In this document: piece after piece, positions 38,771-48,434 of the stretch
Layout of the letters: each line of letters begins with the position of its first letter
Position numbering within the stretch: the first letter of the stretch is position 1
NCBI RefSeq assembly: GCF_900083545.1
Contig: NZ_LT559262.1
Span: 3,026,324 to 3,090,323 of the forward strand
Length of the DNA: 64,000 nucleotides
Reading direction: 5' to 3'
Source of the DNA: Alistipes provencensis
Lineage (GTDB): Bacteria > Bacteroidota > Bacteroidia > Bacteroidales > Rikenellaceae
Translations under genes and position numbers: made by a program
The notes under the pieces: model-generated
What the model was told of the DNA's origin: nothing
What the model saw: the letters and a program-made list of their open reading frames with translations, nothing else
The model's database searches: none

Positions 38771-41755
38771 ATGAAAAAAATACTACTGACTACCCTGCTG
38801 ACGCTCTTTGCGGCGGCGGCTTTCGCCCAGCGAGGCAGCGTGACGGCCACGGTCGTCAATGCCGATACCGGGGAGAGCGTCGCCGGAGCCGTACTGATCG
38901 TGGCGCCCGTCAAAACCCCGGAGAAGCAACAGGGCTTCACCTCGGCTTTCAAGGGCGCGGTTTCCATTCCGTCGCTCGCCTACGGCGAATACAAACTTAC
39001 GGTGTCGTTCATCGGTTACAACAACCTCGACACGACGTTCCGGGTCTCCGCCCCGAAACTCAGCCTCGGCCAACTGAAACTCAAGCCGGGCGTGCAGATC
39101 GAGACCGTCGTCAAGGAGGCCAAGGCGTTGCGCACGTCACAGAAGGGCGACACGGTGAGCTATAACGCCGGAGCCTTCAAGGTCGTCGCCGACGCCGATG
39201 TCGAAGGGCTGCTGAAGAAGATGCCCGGCATCACCGTCACCGACGGTACGGTCGAGGCGCAGGGCGAGACGGTCAAGAAGATTTTCGTCGACGGCAAGGA
39301 GTTCTTCGGCGAGGACGTCACTACGGCCATCAAGTCGCTGCCGGCCGAGGCCGTCGACCGCGTGGAGGTCTACAACAAGCTCTCCGACGCCGCCGAGTTC
39401 TCGGGCATGGACGACGGCGAGGGCTATAAGGCGCTCAACATCGTCACCCGTCCGGGCATGCGTCAGGGTCAGTTCGGCAAGCTCTACGCCGGATTCGGCT
39501 ACGACGCCGACACCAAGACCGAGGACAAGTTCAAATACCTCGCAGGCGGTAACGCCAACGTCTTCAGCGGCGACAGCCGCATTTCGCTGATCGGTCTGTT
39601 CAACAACGTCAACCAGCAGAATTTCTCGTTCGAGGACATTCTGGGTGTTTCGGGCGGCGGAGGCGGCGGACGCCGCGGCGGTGTGGGCCAGTACATGATG
39701 CGCCCGCAGAGCGGCGTGGCGACGGTCAACGCCTTCGGCATCAACTACTCCGACTCGTGGGGCAAGCGCGATCAGGTGACGTTCCAAGGCAGCTATTTCT
39801 TCAACAACACCAATACCGAGAACCGTTCGACGGTGGAGAAGTGGTACGAGGCCCCGATGCGTCTCGACACGTTGATGACCAACGGCTATTCCGACACGAA
39901 GGGCTACAACCACCGGTTCAACGCCCGTCTGGAGTGGAAAATCTCCGAGAACCAGAACCTGATGGTGCGTCCGCGTTTCAGCTACCAGTCCAACGATCCG
40001 TGGAGCCGCACGACCGGATGGCAGTACGGCGCCCCCGCGGACGGCGGCAACGGTTACAGCCGCACGGACAATTTCAGCGACGCCCTGCGCCACGGCTACA
40101 ACGTGGGGACGAGCGCCGTCTACCGGGCCAAACTGGGCAAGAACGGCCGCACGATCACCCTCGACGGGTCGTTCAGCTACTCGGACAACACGAACAATTC
40201 CAATTCGTGGTCGAACGTCCTCGGCACCCAGCCGAATCGTCCGGCGATCGACCCGGAGACCGGTGCGTGGGACCCGACGGATTACCTCCAGTTGCGTTAC
40301 CTGCGCAATCTGGCGCCGTCGTCGTCGTACAGCCTGCGGGGCAGCTTCACCTACACCGAGCCCGTGGCCAAATATGCGCAGGTGAGCTTCCAGTACCGTG
40401 CATCGTACAATTCGCAGGAGCGCGACAAGCGTTCCTACATCACGGGCGACGATTTCTCGATCGCGGGACTTGCTCCCGACCGCTCGCTTTCGAACTCCTA
40501 CGAGAGCGGCTACCTGACGCAGAGCGTGGGCCCCGGCTTCCGCTTCTCGAAGGAGCGCAACACCTTCGTGGCCAATGTCTACTACCAGCGTTCGGCCCTC
40601 GACGGACAGATCGTGCGTGACGATGCCGAGAAGATCAAACACGCCTACAACAACGTGACCTATTTCATGATGGGCCAACTGAACATCAACCGCGAGAATT
40701 CGCTGCGGCTCTTCGTTTCGTCCTACACCGACAGCCCGTCGATCACCGACCTGCAGAGCGTCTACGACGTCTCCGACGCCCAGAACATCAGCCATGGTAA
40801 CCCCAACCTGAAACCGACCTACTCGCACCGGGTGAATTTCCACTACACCAACTCCAACGTCGAGAAGGGCCGGACTTTCATGTGGATGTTCTCGATGAAC
40901 ACGACGCTGGATTATACGGCTACGCATCTGTACCAGAACCCCGATCCCATCACCATCGACGGGAAGTCCTATTCGCCCAATTTCTATTCGACGACCACCA
41001 ATCTCGACGGCTACTGGCAGTTGCGGACCCACCTGAGCTACGGACTGCCGATCGGGTTCCTCAAATCGAACTTCAATGTCATGGCGGGCGTCACCTACAC
41101 CAAGACCCCCAGCATGCTGGGCGGTAACTCGATCGACCCTGAGACGGGTATGATCTCGGGCGGCGAGCGCAACGACACCAAGAACATGGGTTACGACTTC
41201 CGGGCCGTGCTGGGCAGCAACATTTCGGAGAATGTCGACTTCACCCTCTCGTGGAACGGCACCTACAACGAGGCGACCAACTCGCTGAACACCGACAAGT
41301 CGAAGAACCGCTATTTCAACCACTCGGCGCAGGGCAACCTGAAAGTGGTCTTCCCGCTGGGCTTCACCTTCACGGCGAGCGCGGCCTACACGCAGTACAT
41401 CGGCTTCACGAACGATTACTCGGAGGATTACCTCCTGTGCAACGTCTGGCTGGGTAAAAAGGTCTTCAGAAACAAGCGCGGCGAGGTGATGGTCGGGGTC
41501 AACGACCTCTTCAACCAGAACCGGGCCTTCTCGCGCTCGACGGGTTCGGGCTATACGCAGAACTCCACCAACAGCGTCATCGGACGCTACTACATGGTGC
41601 AGTTCACCTACAACCTGCGCCGTTTCGGCAAGAAGGGTTCGCGCAACCTCAAGGATTACGGCGTGGAGCCGTCCGGCGGCACTCGCCGCATGGGTCCCGG
41701 CGGCCCGGGCGGACCTCCCCCGGGAGGCTTCCGCGGAGGCCCCGGAGGATTCTAA
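38771..41755 (+). CDS. TonB-receptor-like outer-membrane beta-barrel protein
   Basis: A 994-aa outer-membrane protein. A signal peptide (1-19) is followed by a carboxypeptidase-regulatory-like domain (about 22-100, GSVTATVVNADTGESVAGA), a plug-like region (about 120-225, DVEGLLKKMPGITVTDG) and a long beta-barrel of the OMP_b-brl_3 type. The C-terminal 25 residues are Gly/Pro-rich but still end in Phe. No SusD partner or TonB box is obvious, so the substrate is unknown. A bidirectional terminator follows. Confidence 0.88.
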   Translation: MKKILLTTLLTLFAAAAFAQRGSVTATVVNADTGESVAGAVLIVAPVKTPEKQQGFTSAFKGAVSIPSLAYGEYKLTVSFIGYNNLDTTFRVSAPKLSLGQLKLKPGVQIETVVKEAKALRTSQKGDTVSYNAGAFKVVADADVEGLLKKMPGITVTDGTVEAQGETVKKIFVDGKEFFGEDVTTAIKSLPAEAVDRVEVYNKLSDAAEFSGMDDGEGYKALNIVTRPGMRQGQFGKLYAGFGYDADTKTEDKFKYLAGGNANVFSGDSRISLIGLFNNVNQQNFSFEDILGVSGGGGGGRRGGVGQYMMRPQSGVATVNAFGINYSDSWGKRDQVTFQGSYFFNNTNTENRSTVEKWYEAPMRLDTLMTNGYSDTKGYNHRFNARLEWKISENQNLMVRPRFSYQSNDPWSRTTGWQYGAPADGGNGYSRTDNFSDALRHGYNVGTSAVYRAKLGKNGRTITLDGSFSYSDNTNNSNSWSNVLGTQPNRPAIDPETGAWDPTDYLQLRYLRNLAPSSSYSLRGSFTYTEPVAKYAQVSFQYRASYNSQERDKRSYITGDDFSIAGLAPDRSLSNSYESGYLTQSVGPGFRFSKERNTFVANVYYQRSALDGQIVRDDAEKIKHAYNNVTYFMMGQLNINRENSLRLFVSSYTDSPSITDLQSVYDVSDAQNISHGNPNLKPTYSHRVNFHYTNSNVEKGRTFMWMFSMNTTLDYTATHLYQNPDPITIDGKSYSPNFYSTTTNLDGYWQLRTHLSYGLPIGFLKSNFNVMAGVTYTKTPSMLGGNSIDPETGMISGGERNDTKNMGYDFRAVLGSNISENVDFTLSWNGTYNEATNSLNTDKSKNRYFNHSAQGNLKVVFPLGFTFTASAAYTQYIGFTNDYSEDYLLCNVWLGKKVFRNKRGEVMVGVNDLFNQNRAFSRSTGSGYTQNSTNSVIGRYYMVQFTYNLRRFGKKGSRNLKDYGVEPSGGTRRMGPGGPGGPPPGGFRGGPGGF

Positions 41756-41760
41756 TGAAC

Positions 41761-41794
41761 AAAAAGACGTCAGGCGAAAACCTGACGTCTTTTT
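41761..41794. terminator. Bidirectional terminator, OMP gene and nitroreductase gene
   Basis: A perfect 14-bp stem AAAAAGACGTCAGG/CCTGACGTCTTTTT with a CGAAAA loop between convergent genes. Confidence 0.93.
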
Positions 41795-41800
41795 AGTCGA

Positions 41801-42427
41801 TTACCAGACGTTCCGGTGTATTCGGTCCGTCGTGCGAATCTCTTTCTGTTTGGGCAGGAATGCGTTTTCTGCGGGATAGCCCATTGTGAGCAGACAAGTG
41901 AATTCGTAGTCTTCGGGAGCTCCTGCGATTCTCTTTATCTTGCCGGCCTCGTCGCCCACGGGGACGTGGAATACGGTTCCCAAGCCCTCTGCAGTGGCGG
42001 CAAGCAGTATGTTTTCCAATGCGCACCATGCCGAAGCGAAGTAGTTGAGCGAACTCTGCTCCGCAGGTTCGAGCAACGGCCATGTCAACTGGCGAAAGAA
42101 CGGAATGACAAGCAGCCCGCTCTCCATGAGCATCTTTTGCTGCTTGGGCAGCGCATCGGCGAACATCGCCATTTTATCCTTGTCGCCGGACTCGTCCACC
42201 TCGGAGACAAGCTCCTTGAACTTCTCCATGTTCTTTGAGAGCGGAGCGATTACCTTGGCGATGTTTTCGCGGCCGCGCACCACGACGAACTCGAATTGTC
42301 GCAGATGGTCATTGGTCGGGGCTTTGAATGCCGCCGACAACACTTTTTCCAATACTTCGTCCGAAACCTCTTTGTCGGAAAAGTCGCGGATGGTCCTCCG
42401 CTTCTCCAATACTTCATAAAAATCCAT
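41801..42427 (-). CDS. Nitroreductase family protein
   Basis: A 208-aa FMN-dependent oxidoreductase. The N-terminal YEVLEKRRTIRDFSDKEV is the FMN-contact signature, with APTNDHLRQFEFVVV and the C-terminal GYPAENAFLP also typical. Substrate unknown (nitroaromatics, quinones or enones are usual). Divergent from an AraC regulator, which probably controls it. Confidence 0.9.
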   Translation of the reverse strand: MDFYEVLEKRRTIRDFSDKEVSDEVLEKVLSAAFKAPTNDHLRQFEFVVVRGRENIAKVIAPLSKNMEKFKELVSEVDESGDKDKMAMFADALPKQQKMLMESGLLVIPFFRQLTWPLLEPAEQSSLNYFASAWCALENILLAATAEGLGTVFHVPVGDEAGKIKRIAGAPEDYEFTCLLTMGYPAENAFLPKQKEIRTTDRIHRNVW

Positions 42428-42522
42428 GGCAATCGTTTTTTAAGTCGAACTTCTTGTTTCCGATTGCAAAGTTACATCGCTTTATTGTCGTGTATTTGTC
42501 CTATCGTTTCAAATAATTGTCG

Positions 42523-42530
42523 TACATTTG
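42523..42530 (+). promoter_or_regulatory. -7 element of the AraC-type gene at 42547
   Basis: TACATTTG, 16 nt before the start codon, so the transcript leader is very short. No good -33 TTTG is seen at 19-21 nt. Confidence 0.5.
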
Positions 42531-42546
42531 TATTCGGATCAATTCA

Positions 42547-43446
42547 ATGGCTTTTATGGAAGATACAGCCATCCCCTACGAACTGCCCGAAACGGAGAAT
42601 CATTCGTTTTTCTTTATCGACCAACGGATCGAAACGGAGATCGAAGCCAAGCTGCACCGCCACGATGCTTGGGAGTTGTATTACGTCGTCCACGGGTACG
42701 GGAACCGGATGGCGGGCGACACGTTGCAGCCTTTTTCGGCTGGCGATGTGGCGCTGATCCCGCCCGGCATGCTCCACCGCTGGACCTATGCGCCGGACTC
42801 GGCCGGCGATGACGGGTGCGTCCGCTATCTGATGGCGGCTTTCAGCCATTCGCTGGTGGAACGGTGCATGGAGGTCTTTCCCGAACTGCGCAACCGTCTG
42901 GCGGGCATTGCCTTTCCGACCGATGCCCTGCGATTTGGGCCCGGAAGTTCCCGAACCATCCGCAAGATGCTCGCAGGGATGAACGATATGGACGAGTTGG
43001 GACGTCTGTGCGAAATGCTCCGGCTGCTGCCCGTCATCTTCACGTCGTCCGACCACACTTTCGCCGGCAGGCCCATGCGCATCGAGCGGGACGTGCGGCG
43101 CATGCAGCATATCTGCACCTATGTAATGGCACATTACGTCCACGCTATCCCGTTGGACGACATTGCCGCAGAAGCGGGCATGAACCGTTCTGCGTTTTGC
43201 GCTTACTTCCGGCGATGCAAGGGGATGACTTTCTCGCAGTATGTCACCCGATACCGGCTGAATACGGCCTGCGAACTGTTGAAACATTCGCAGAAGCAGG
43301 TGTCGGAGATTTGCTTTATGGTCGGCTTCAATGATCTGCCCCACTTCATCCGGGTTTTCAAGAAAGCCACGGGAATGTCGCCCGCGCGGTACCGGAAAAC
43401 GACGATTCCCGGCGGGGGCAATCCTACCGGGAATCGCAGGATATGA
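42547..43446 (+). CDS. AraC-family regulator with cupin sensor domain
   Basis: About 299 aa from MAFMEDTAIPY; the open frame starts at 42517, before the likely transcription start. Residues about 20-100 form a cupin (KLHRHDAWELYYVVHGYGNR, GDVALIPPGMLHRW), typical of sugar- or small-molecule-sensing AraC proteins. The C-terminal AraC domain has IAAEAGMNRSAFCAYFRRCKG and GFNDLPHFIRVFKKATG. Divergent from the nitroreductase gene and convergent with the exporter operon. Confidence 0.9.
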   Translation: MAFMEDTAIPYELPETENHSFFFIDQRIETEIEAKLHRHDAWELYYVVHGYGNRMAGDTLQPFSAGDVALIPPGMLHRWTYAPDSAGDDGCVRYLMAAFSHSLVERCMEVFPELRNRLAGIAFPTDALRFGPGSSRTIRKMLAGMNDMDELGRLCEMLRLLPVIFTSSDHTFAGRPMRIERDVRRMQHICTYVMAHYVHAIPLDDIAAEAGMNRSAFCAYFRRCKGMTFSQYVTRYRLNTACELLKHSQKQVSEICFMVGFNDLPHFIRVFKKATGMSPARYRKTTIPGGGNPTGNRRI

Positions 43447-43454
43447 AAGGCTGA

Positions 43455-44684
43455 CTATTTTTCGTTCCCCAAAGTCCGATTTCTAAGTTGGCGTTGTTCG
43501 CGCCGGATCACCTGATGGATGCCGATGCAGGCTAGTCCGCCGTATGCGACCGTGAGGATGATGAGCCATTTGATCTCGGCGAACACCTCGGGGATCGAGG
43601 CCCCCATGCTCTGAATGCGGATGAACCCGTTGACGCCGTGGCTGCTCGGAAACAACTGCCCGAGGTTGAAAAGCCAGTCGGGAATGCCCTCGCGGGGATA
43701 GGAGACGCCGCTGAGCATCAGCACCGGGATCGAGGTCCACAGCAACAGCAGCAGCGAATTTTCGCGGTAGCGGAACAGCGTCGAGACGGCGATTCCCATG
43801 GCGATGCAGGCCGCCAGATAGGCCGCCATGAAGAGCATCACGGCCCCCGTTGCACCGTTCATCGGGAAATGGAACAGCTTGTAGTGAAGCCCGAGGATGT
43901 AGGTGCAGGTCACGGCGTAGATAAGCCCGTATACCAGCGCGCGTCCCAGCACGATCGGAAGCGTCGACATCCGCTGCCGCCCCGAGGGGCAGAGCTTGTG
44001 GTAAAGCCCGAACTCGCGCCATGTGCCGCCGATCATGCCGATGCCGATGAGCATCGTCTGCTGGATGATGACCATGATGATCGCCGGCATGACGAACGTC
44101 CCGTAACCCAGATAGGGGTTGAACAGGTTGTGCGACTGGTAGATCACGGGTTGCGTGGTGGCCTGCGCCTGCGGGATGTTGGCCCCCTTGGCGATCAGGC
44201 GCTGGAATTCGACCATCGCCCCCGTCTTGCCGATCGAGGTCACGACCTCCTGAAACACCTGCCGGTACATCAGGAAATAGCTGGCGTCGCAGTAGATCGC
44301 CACATTGGCCTGCTCGCCGCCGTAGAGTTTCTCCTCGTAATTGGCGGGAATGTAAACCACTCCGTAAATCTTGCGGCTGTAGAAGAGCTCCTTGGCCTCC
44401 TCCATCGAGGGCGGCGTGTAGGCCACATAGGTGTTGGGCCCAGCGTTGAAGGTGTCGATCAGGCTGCGGCTGGTCGGCGTGCGGCACTCGTCCACCACGC
44501 CGATGGGCACGTTGCGCAGCACCTGCGCGCCGTAGGCCAGCGAATAGGCCGTGGCGTAGATGATCAGCGCGAAGATCAGGATCAGCATCACGCCGCCGTC
44601 CTTGAAGATCGTCTGGAATTCGTTGCGCACGACCGCCCCGAGCTGCTTCCAATAGGATGCTATCTGGTGTGTGAATCGACTCAT
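43455..44684 (-). CDS. ABC-2 type transporter permease (second of two)
   Basis: A 409-aa permease of the YhhJ/DrrB-like ABC-2 class: one N-terminal membrane helix (about 30-50), a large extracytoplasmic domain (about 55-180), and five to six helices in the C-terminal half (IIMVIIQQTMLIGIGM, GAVMLFMAAYLAACIAMGI, LLLLLWTSIPVLMLSGVSYP). Last gene of the leftward TolC-HlyD-permease-permease operon, 1 bp after its paralogue. No ABC ATPase lies in the operon. Confidence 0.9.
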   Translation of the reverse strand: MSRFTHQIASYWKQLGAVVRNEFQTIFKDGGVMLILIFALIIYATAYSLAYGAQVLRNVPIGVVDECRTPTSRSLIDTFNAGPNTYVAYTPPSMEEAKELFYSRKIYGVVYIPANYEEKLYGGEQANVAIYCDASYFLMYRQVFQEVVTSIGKTGAMVEFQRLIAKGANIPQAQATTQPVIYQSHNLFNPYLGYGTFVMPAIIMVIIQQTMLIGIGMIGGTWREFGLYHKLCPSGRQRMSTLPIVLGRALVYGLIYAVTCTYILGLHYKLFHFPMNGATGAVMLFMAAYLAACIAMGIAVSTLFRYRENSLLLLLWTSIPVLMLSGVSYPREGIPDWLFNLGQLFPSSHGVNGFIRIQSMGASIPEVFAEIKWLIILTVAYGGLACIGIHQVIRREQRQLRNRTLGNEK

Positions 44685-44685
44685 G

Positions 44686-45864
44686 CTACAACCTCCCCCA
44701 GAATTTTTCCTCCGTGCATACCCTTTTCAGGCGCGGCAGGCAGAGGAGCGGTAAGACAACGAACAGCATCATATACCCCAAGTCGGGCAGCGAGTAGACC
44801 CACGGTGTGCCGCGGAGCATCTGGTCGACGAAGATGTCGGTGTAGAACGTGAACGGAAAGATCTTGCTCACCCACTGCATCGGCTCCCACATGGCCATGA
44901 TCGGGAACGTCAGTCCCGAGAAGGTGAAGGCCAGCACCGAGTATCCGCCGCCGATCGAGAGCGACAGGCGCAGGTTGGCCAGCAGCGAGACGATCAGCAC
45001 CGAGATCGACTGGTAGCTGAGGATAAAGAGCAGCGTTCCGACGAGGATGACCGTCAAACTGCCGTTCAGGGGCGTTCCCACGATCTTGAAGTTGATCAGA
45101 AGCATCACCAGCGAGATCAGGAACATCACCGCCGTGATGGGCAGCACCTTGCCCAGCAGTGCCGCGCCGACCGAGTCGTTGCCCGCGGCCATCCATTCGC
45201 GGGAGGTCGAGTGCTTGAGTTCGGTGCCGATGGAAAAGACGGTCACCATCACCACGAAGATCATCAGCATCATGGGCATGAAGCTCGGCGAGAGGTAGTA
45301 ACCGTAGTTGATGTGGGGGTTGAACAGCACATGGCGGTCGAAGCGCACGGGCATCAGTTGGGCCATGGCCTGCCGCTGGGTGAGCCCCTGCTTCATCAGC
45401 ACCTGAAGCTGAATGCCTCCGGTGAAGGTCGTCACGGCGGTCTGAATGTCCTTCGACAGCAGTCCGTTGACCGTGATGTTGGTTCCCGAAACGTAGCTTT
45501 CCAGATGGGTCTGGCTGTTGCTCAGGATGTTCTTCTCGAAGAAAGCCGGAATCTGCACGACGGCCATGATCTTGCCCTCGCGGATCAGCCGCTCGCCCTC
45601 GGCCATCGACTGGATGTCGCGGGCGACGAGCGCCGTCGGCGTGTCGTCGATCATCTGCGCGACCTTGCGCGAGAGCGTCGTGTTGTCCTCGTCCAGCACG
45701 GCGATCGGGATGTTGCGGATGGCGCCCTGATTGAACAGCAGGGCGAAGAACGCGAACGACACCACGGGCAGCACGATCATCAGCACGAAATACATCGGCT
45801 GATGGGTCAGCCTGTGCATTTCGCGCCGCATGACGGCACCGGTATGGCTCAGGAATCCGGGCAT
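44686..45864 (-). CDS. ABC-2 type transporter permease (first of two)
   Basis: A 392-aa paralogue of the following permease with the same layout: N-terminal helix (MYFVLMIVLPVVSFAFFALLF), large extracytoplasmic domain and C-terminal helix bundle ending GYMMLFVVLPLLCLPRL. It starts 3 bp after the HlyD gene. The two probably form a heterodimeric inner-membrane channel feeding the adaptor and TolC. Confidence 0.9.
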   Translation of the reverse strand: MPGFLSHTGAVMRREMHRLTHQPMYFVLMIVLPVVSFAFFALLFNQGAIRNIPIAVLDEDNTTLSRKVAQMIDDTPTALVARDIQSMAEGERLIREGKIMAVVQIPAFFEKNILSNSQTHLESYVSGTNITVNGLLSKDIQTAVTTFTGGIQLQVLMKQGLTQRQAMAQLMPVRFDRHVLFNPHINYGYYLSPSFMPMMLMIFVVMVTVFSIGTELKHSTSREWMAAGNDSVGAALLGKVLPITAVMFLISLVMLLINFKIVGTPLNGSLTVILVGTLLFILSYQSISVLIVSLLANLRLSLSIGGGYSVLAFTFSGLTFPIMAMWEPMQWVSKIFPFTFYTDIFVDQMLRGTPWVYSLPDLGYMMLFVVLPLLCLPRLKRVCTEEKFWGRL

Positions 45865-45867
45865 CGC

Positions 45868-46857
45868 CTATTTCTCGATTTTGTCCCAGTCCACCAACAC
45901 GCTCATTCCCGGACGCATGTTCGCGTCCTGCGAAACGGGTTTGGCCTTCACGGCGAACGTGCGGATGTCGAATCCGCCCTGCGTGCGGGTCGCGGCCCAT
46001 GTTGCGAAATCGGCCTGCGGGGAGATGTAGGTCACCTCGAACTCCACGTCGGCGTCCAGCGCCGGAACATAGCCGCTCATGCGCATGCCCATCCGGATGC
46101 CGGGCATCAGCGTCTCCTTGATGTTGAAGGTCACCCACATGTCGCTCATGTCGAGGATCGCCACCACCGGGTAACCGCTGCCGACCAACTCGCCCTGCTC
46201 GGCGATGATCGTCGAGATCTCCCCCGTCACAGGCGAGTAGACCATCGCGTCGCTGAGGTACGACTCGACCTCGCTGACGGCTCCCTCGGCCTGACGGACA
46301 CGCGCCGCGGCGGCCTCCTTGTCCTCCTTGCGGGCCCCGTCCGCCGCCATGTCGTACTGCGCCTTGGCGGCCAGCGCCGTAGCCTCCATGGCCTTGTAGT
46401 TGGCCGAGGCTTCGTCGAGCTTCTGGGCAGGCACTACCCCGTCGTTGTAGAGGTTCTGCACCCGTTCGAAGGTCTTGCGGGCCAGCTCCAGCCCCGCCTG
46501 CGCCTTCTCCCACATGTTCAGCGCGGCTTCGATTTGCTGGATGCGCGCACCGGCTACGGCGGCGGCGTCCAGCGCCGCTGCGGCGCTCTTCACGGCCTCG
46601 GCCTGCTGGAGTTTGGCATCCAGTTCGGGCGTCGAGAGCGTGTAGAGCAACTGCCCTTTCTCCACGCGGTCGCCCTCGGCTACCTTCATGTCGTCGATGC
46701 GCCCCGGGACCTTCGACGAGGCTTTGTAGGTGGTGCACTCCACCGTGCCCTGAATCAGCATCGGGGTCCGTTTGGTGAGGTACCAACTGATCAGTACGAC
46801 CGAGAGGACGATGACCGCGGCGGCCGCTAAGATTCCGATTACGTTGCTTCGTTTCAT
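45868..46857 (-). CDS. HlyD-family membrane-fusion (adaptor) protein
   Basis: A 329-aa periplasmic adaptor anchored by one N-terminal helix (8-26). Next come a biotinyl-lipoyl-like segment (VECTTYKASSKVPGRIDDMKVAEGD), a long alpha-hairpin coiled coil (about 75-210), and the second lipoyl and beta-barrel parts (VYSPVTGEISTIIAEQGELVG). It bridges the permeases to the TolC-type protein encoded 12 bp upstream. Confidence 0.93.
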   Translation of the reverse strand: MKRSNVIGILAAAAVIVLSVVLISWYLTKRTPMLIQGTVECTTYKASSKVPGRIDDMKVAEGDRVEKGQLLYTLSTPELDAKLQQAEAVKSAAAALDAAAVAGARIQQIEAALNMWEKAQAGLELARKTFERVQNLYNDGVVPAQKLDEASANYKAMEATALAAKAQYDMAADGARKEDKEAAAARVRQAEGAVSEVESYLSDAMVYSPVTGEISTIIAEQGELVGSGYPVVAILDMSDMWVTFNIKETLMPGIRMGMRMSGYVPALDADVEFEVTYISPQADFATWAATRTQGGFDIRTFAVKAKPVSQDANMRPGMSVLVDWDKIEK

Positions 46858-46869
46858 ATCGTAGTATTT

Positions 46870-48324
46870 TTATTTTTTGTCGTAATGAATCGCCTGTGCG
46901 TCGTTGCGGCGCGCATAGGCCGGGAATTCGTCGCTGATGCCCGCGGCTTCGAGCAGTTGGGCCAGCAGCAGGTCGTAGTTGTAGGCCGCCTGCAGGCGTT
47001 CGGTGCGGATGCCCGCGAGGTTCAGCTCGGCGTCGATCAAATCCGACGAGGAGCTCATGCCCTCGAGGAACGCGGCGTTCTTCATCCGCAGGTACTCCTC
47101 GGCAAAGGCGATCGAAGCGTCGATCGAGGTCATCTGGTTGCGGTAGTTCATCAACTGGTTGTAGAGCTTCTCCACCAGCACCGAGATATCCTTTCCGGCC
47201 TTGTTCTGCAATTCACCCACGCGGCGCGCCGTCTGCTTGGCCGCCGAGTATTTGTATTCGCGGTTCAGACCGTCGAAGATCTTGATGTTGACCCCCACGC
47301 CCACGGCCCAGCGGGGCACGAGACCTGCGACCTGATAGTTGTAGAACGATCCGCCGCCGATAGCCGCCACCTGCGGCAGGAAGTTGGCGCGCTGGGCGCG
47401 GATGCCCTCCTCGGCCAGTTGGCGTTTGAGCGACACCTGACTCAGCAGCGGGTTGCGTATCTGTGCGAGGTCTTGGTAGTAGTCCAGCTCCTCGACGTTC
47501 GCGAGTATGAACATCGCCGTCACGGGCTGCCACTCTTTTTCGCGGCCCAGCGTGTTGGAAAGTGCGCTGGCAATGGTCTCGGCCTGCAGTTTGGCGTTGG
47601 CCAGCTCGCGTTCGGCCTCGGCCATCTTGAAGGCGACGTAGAGGCGTTCGCTCTGGGCGATCATGCCGTTCTTTTCGAGCGCAATGGCATCCTGCAGGTG
47701 CTTGCGCACCCCTTCGACCACCTGCTGACGTACCTCCACGACCTGCGTGGCGAGGGCCAGTCCGAAATAACGCTCCACCAGTTCCGAGATCAGCGCGTTG
47801 CGGGTCTGGTTGCCCTGCTCGACGGCGCTCTTTTCGTTGATCTTCGCGGCACGGTTCGCGGCGTTGATCTTGCCGCCCATCCAGATCGGGAGGGTCACTT
47901 CGCCGCCCACGAATCCGAGGCTTTGGTCCTGCACCTTGAGGAACCAGTCGGCGTTCATCATCGGGTTCAGCAAACCCTGAATGCCCTGTATGATGGTCGG
48001 GTCGGTAATCATGCCGCTGCCGAGTATCTTGCCCGCAAGGTCCTTGGCCGGGCCTTTCATGTCGTTGAAATCGAACCCGATGTCCTTGGCCATGTAGGCG
48101 TAGGCGCCCGTGACGTTTATCTGCGGCATGCGCAGGCCGATGGCCGCGCGGCGTTCCTGCTGGGCGGCGCGCTCCTCATAGGCGGCGGCCTTCATCGCAG
48201 GGTTCTCCGTGAGGGTGACGGCGATCGCCTCGTCGAGCGAGATCATCTGACGCTCCCCCTGCGCCAACGCGAGCGCCGGAACCATCGCCGCCGCCACGAA
48301 GGCGATCTTGACTGCTTTTCTCAT
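46870..48324 (-). CDS. TolC-family outer-membrane efflux protein
   Basis: A 484-aa outer-membrane channel with a signal peptide (1-21, ending ALAQ) and two OEP repeats of long helices and strands (ISLDEAIAVTLTENPAMKAAAYEERAA; QVSLKRQLAEEGIRAQRANFLPQVAA). First gene of the exporter operon. Substrate of the system unknown. Confidence 0.92.
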   Translation of the reverse strand: MRKAVKIAFVAAAMVPALALAQGERQMISLDEAIAVTLTENPAMKAAAYEERAAQQERRAAIGLRMPQINVTGAYAYMAKDIGFDFNDMKGPAKDLAGKILGSGMITDPTIIQGIQGLLNPMMNADWFLKVQDQSLGFVGGEVTLPIWMGGKINAANRAAKINEKSAVEQGNQTRNALISELVERYFGLALATQVVEVRQQVVEGVRKHLQDAIALEKNGMIAQSERLYVAFKMAEAERELANAKLQAETIASALSNTLGREKEWQPVTAMFILANVEELDYYQDLAQIRNPLLSQVSLKRQLAEEGIRAQRANFLPQVAAIGGGSFYNYQVAGLVPRWAVGVGVNIKIFDGLNREYKYSAAKQTARRVGELQNKAGKDISVLVEKLYNQLMNYRNQMTSIDASIAFAEEYLRMKNAAFLEGMSSSSDLIDAELNLAGIRTERLQAAYNYDLLLAQLLEAAGISDEFPAYARRNDAQAIHYDKK

Positions 48325-48434
48325 AGCTTTATTCGTTTATGGGGCAAATATATAAGTTCTTGCGATATCTTCAGCGGCCCATGCGTCATTTAGGACATTT
48401 ATAGACCTTTATGGACACAAAATGAGCCGATTTG

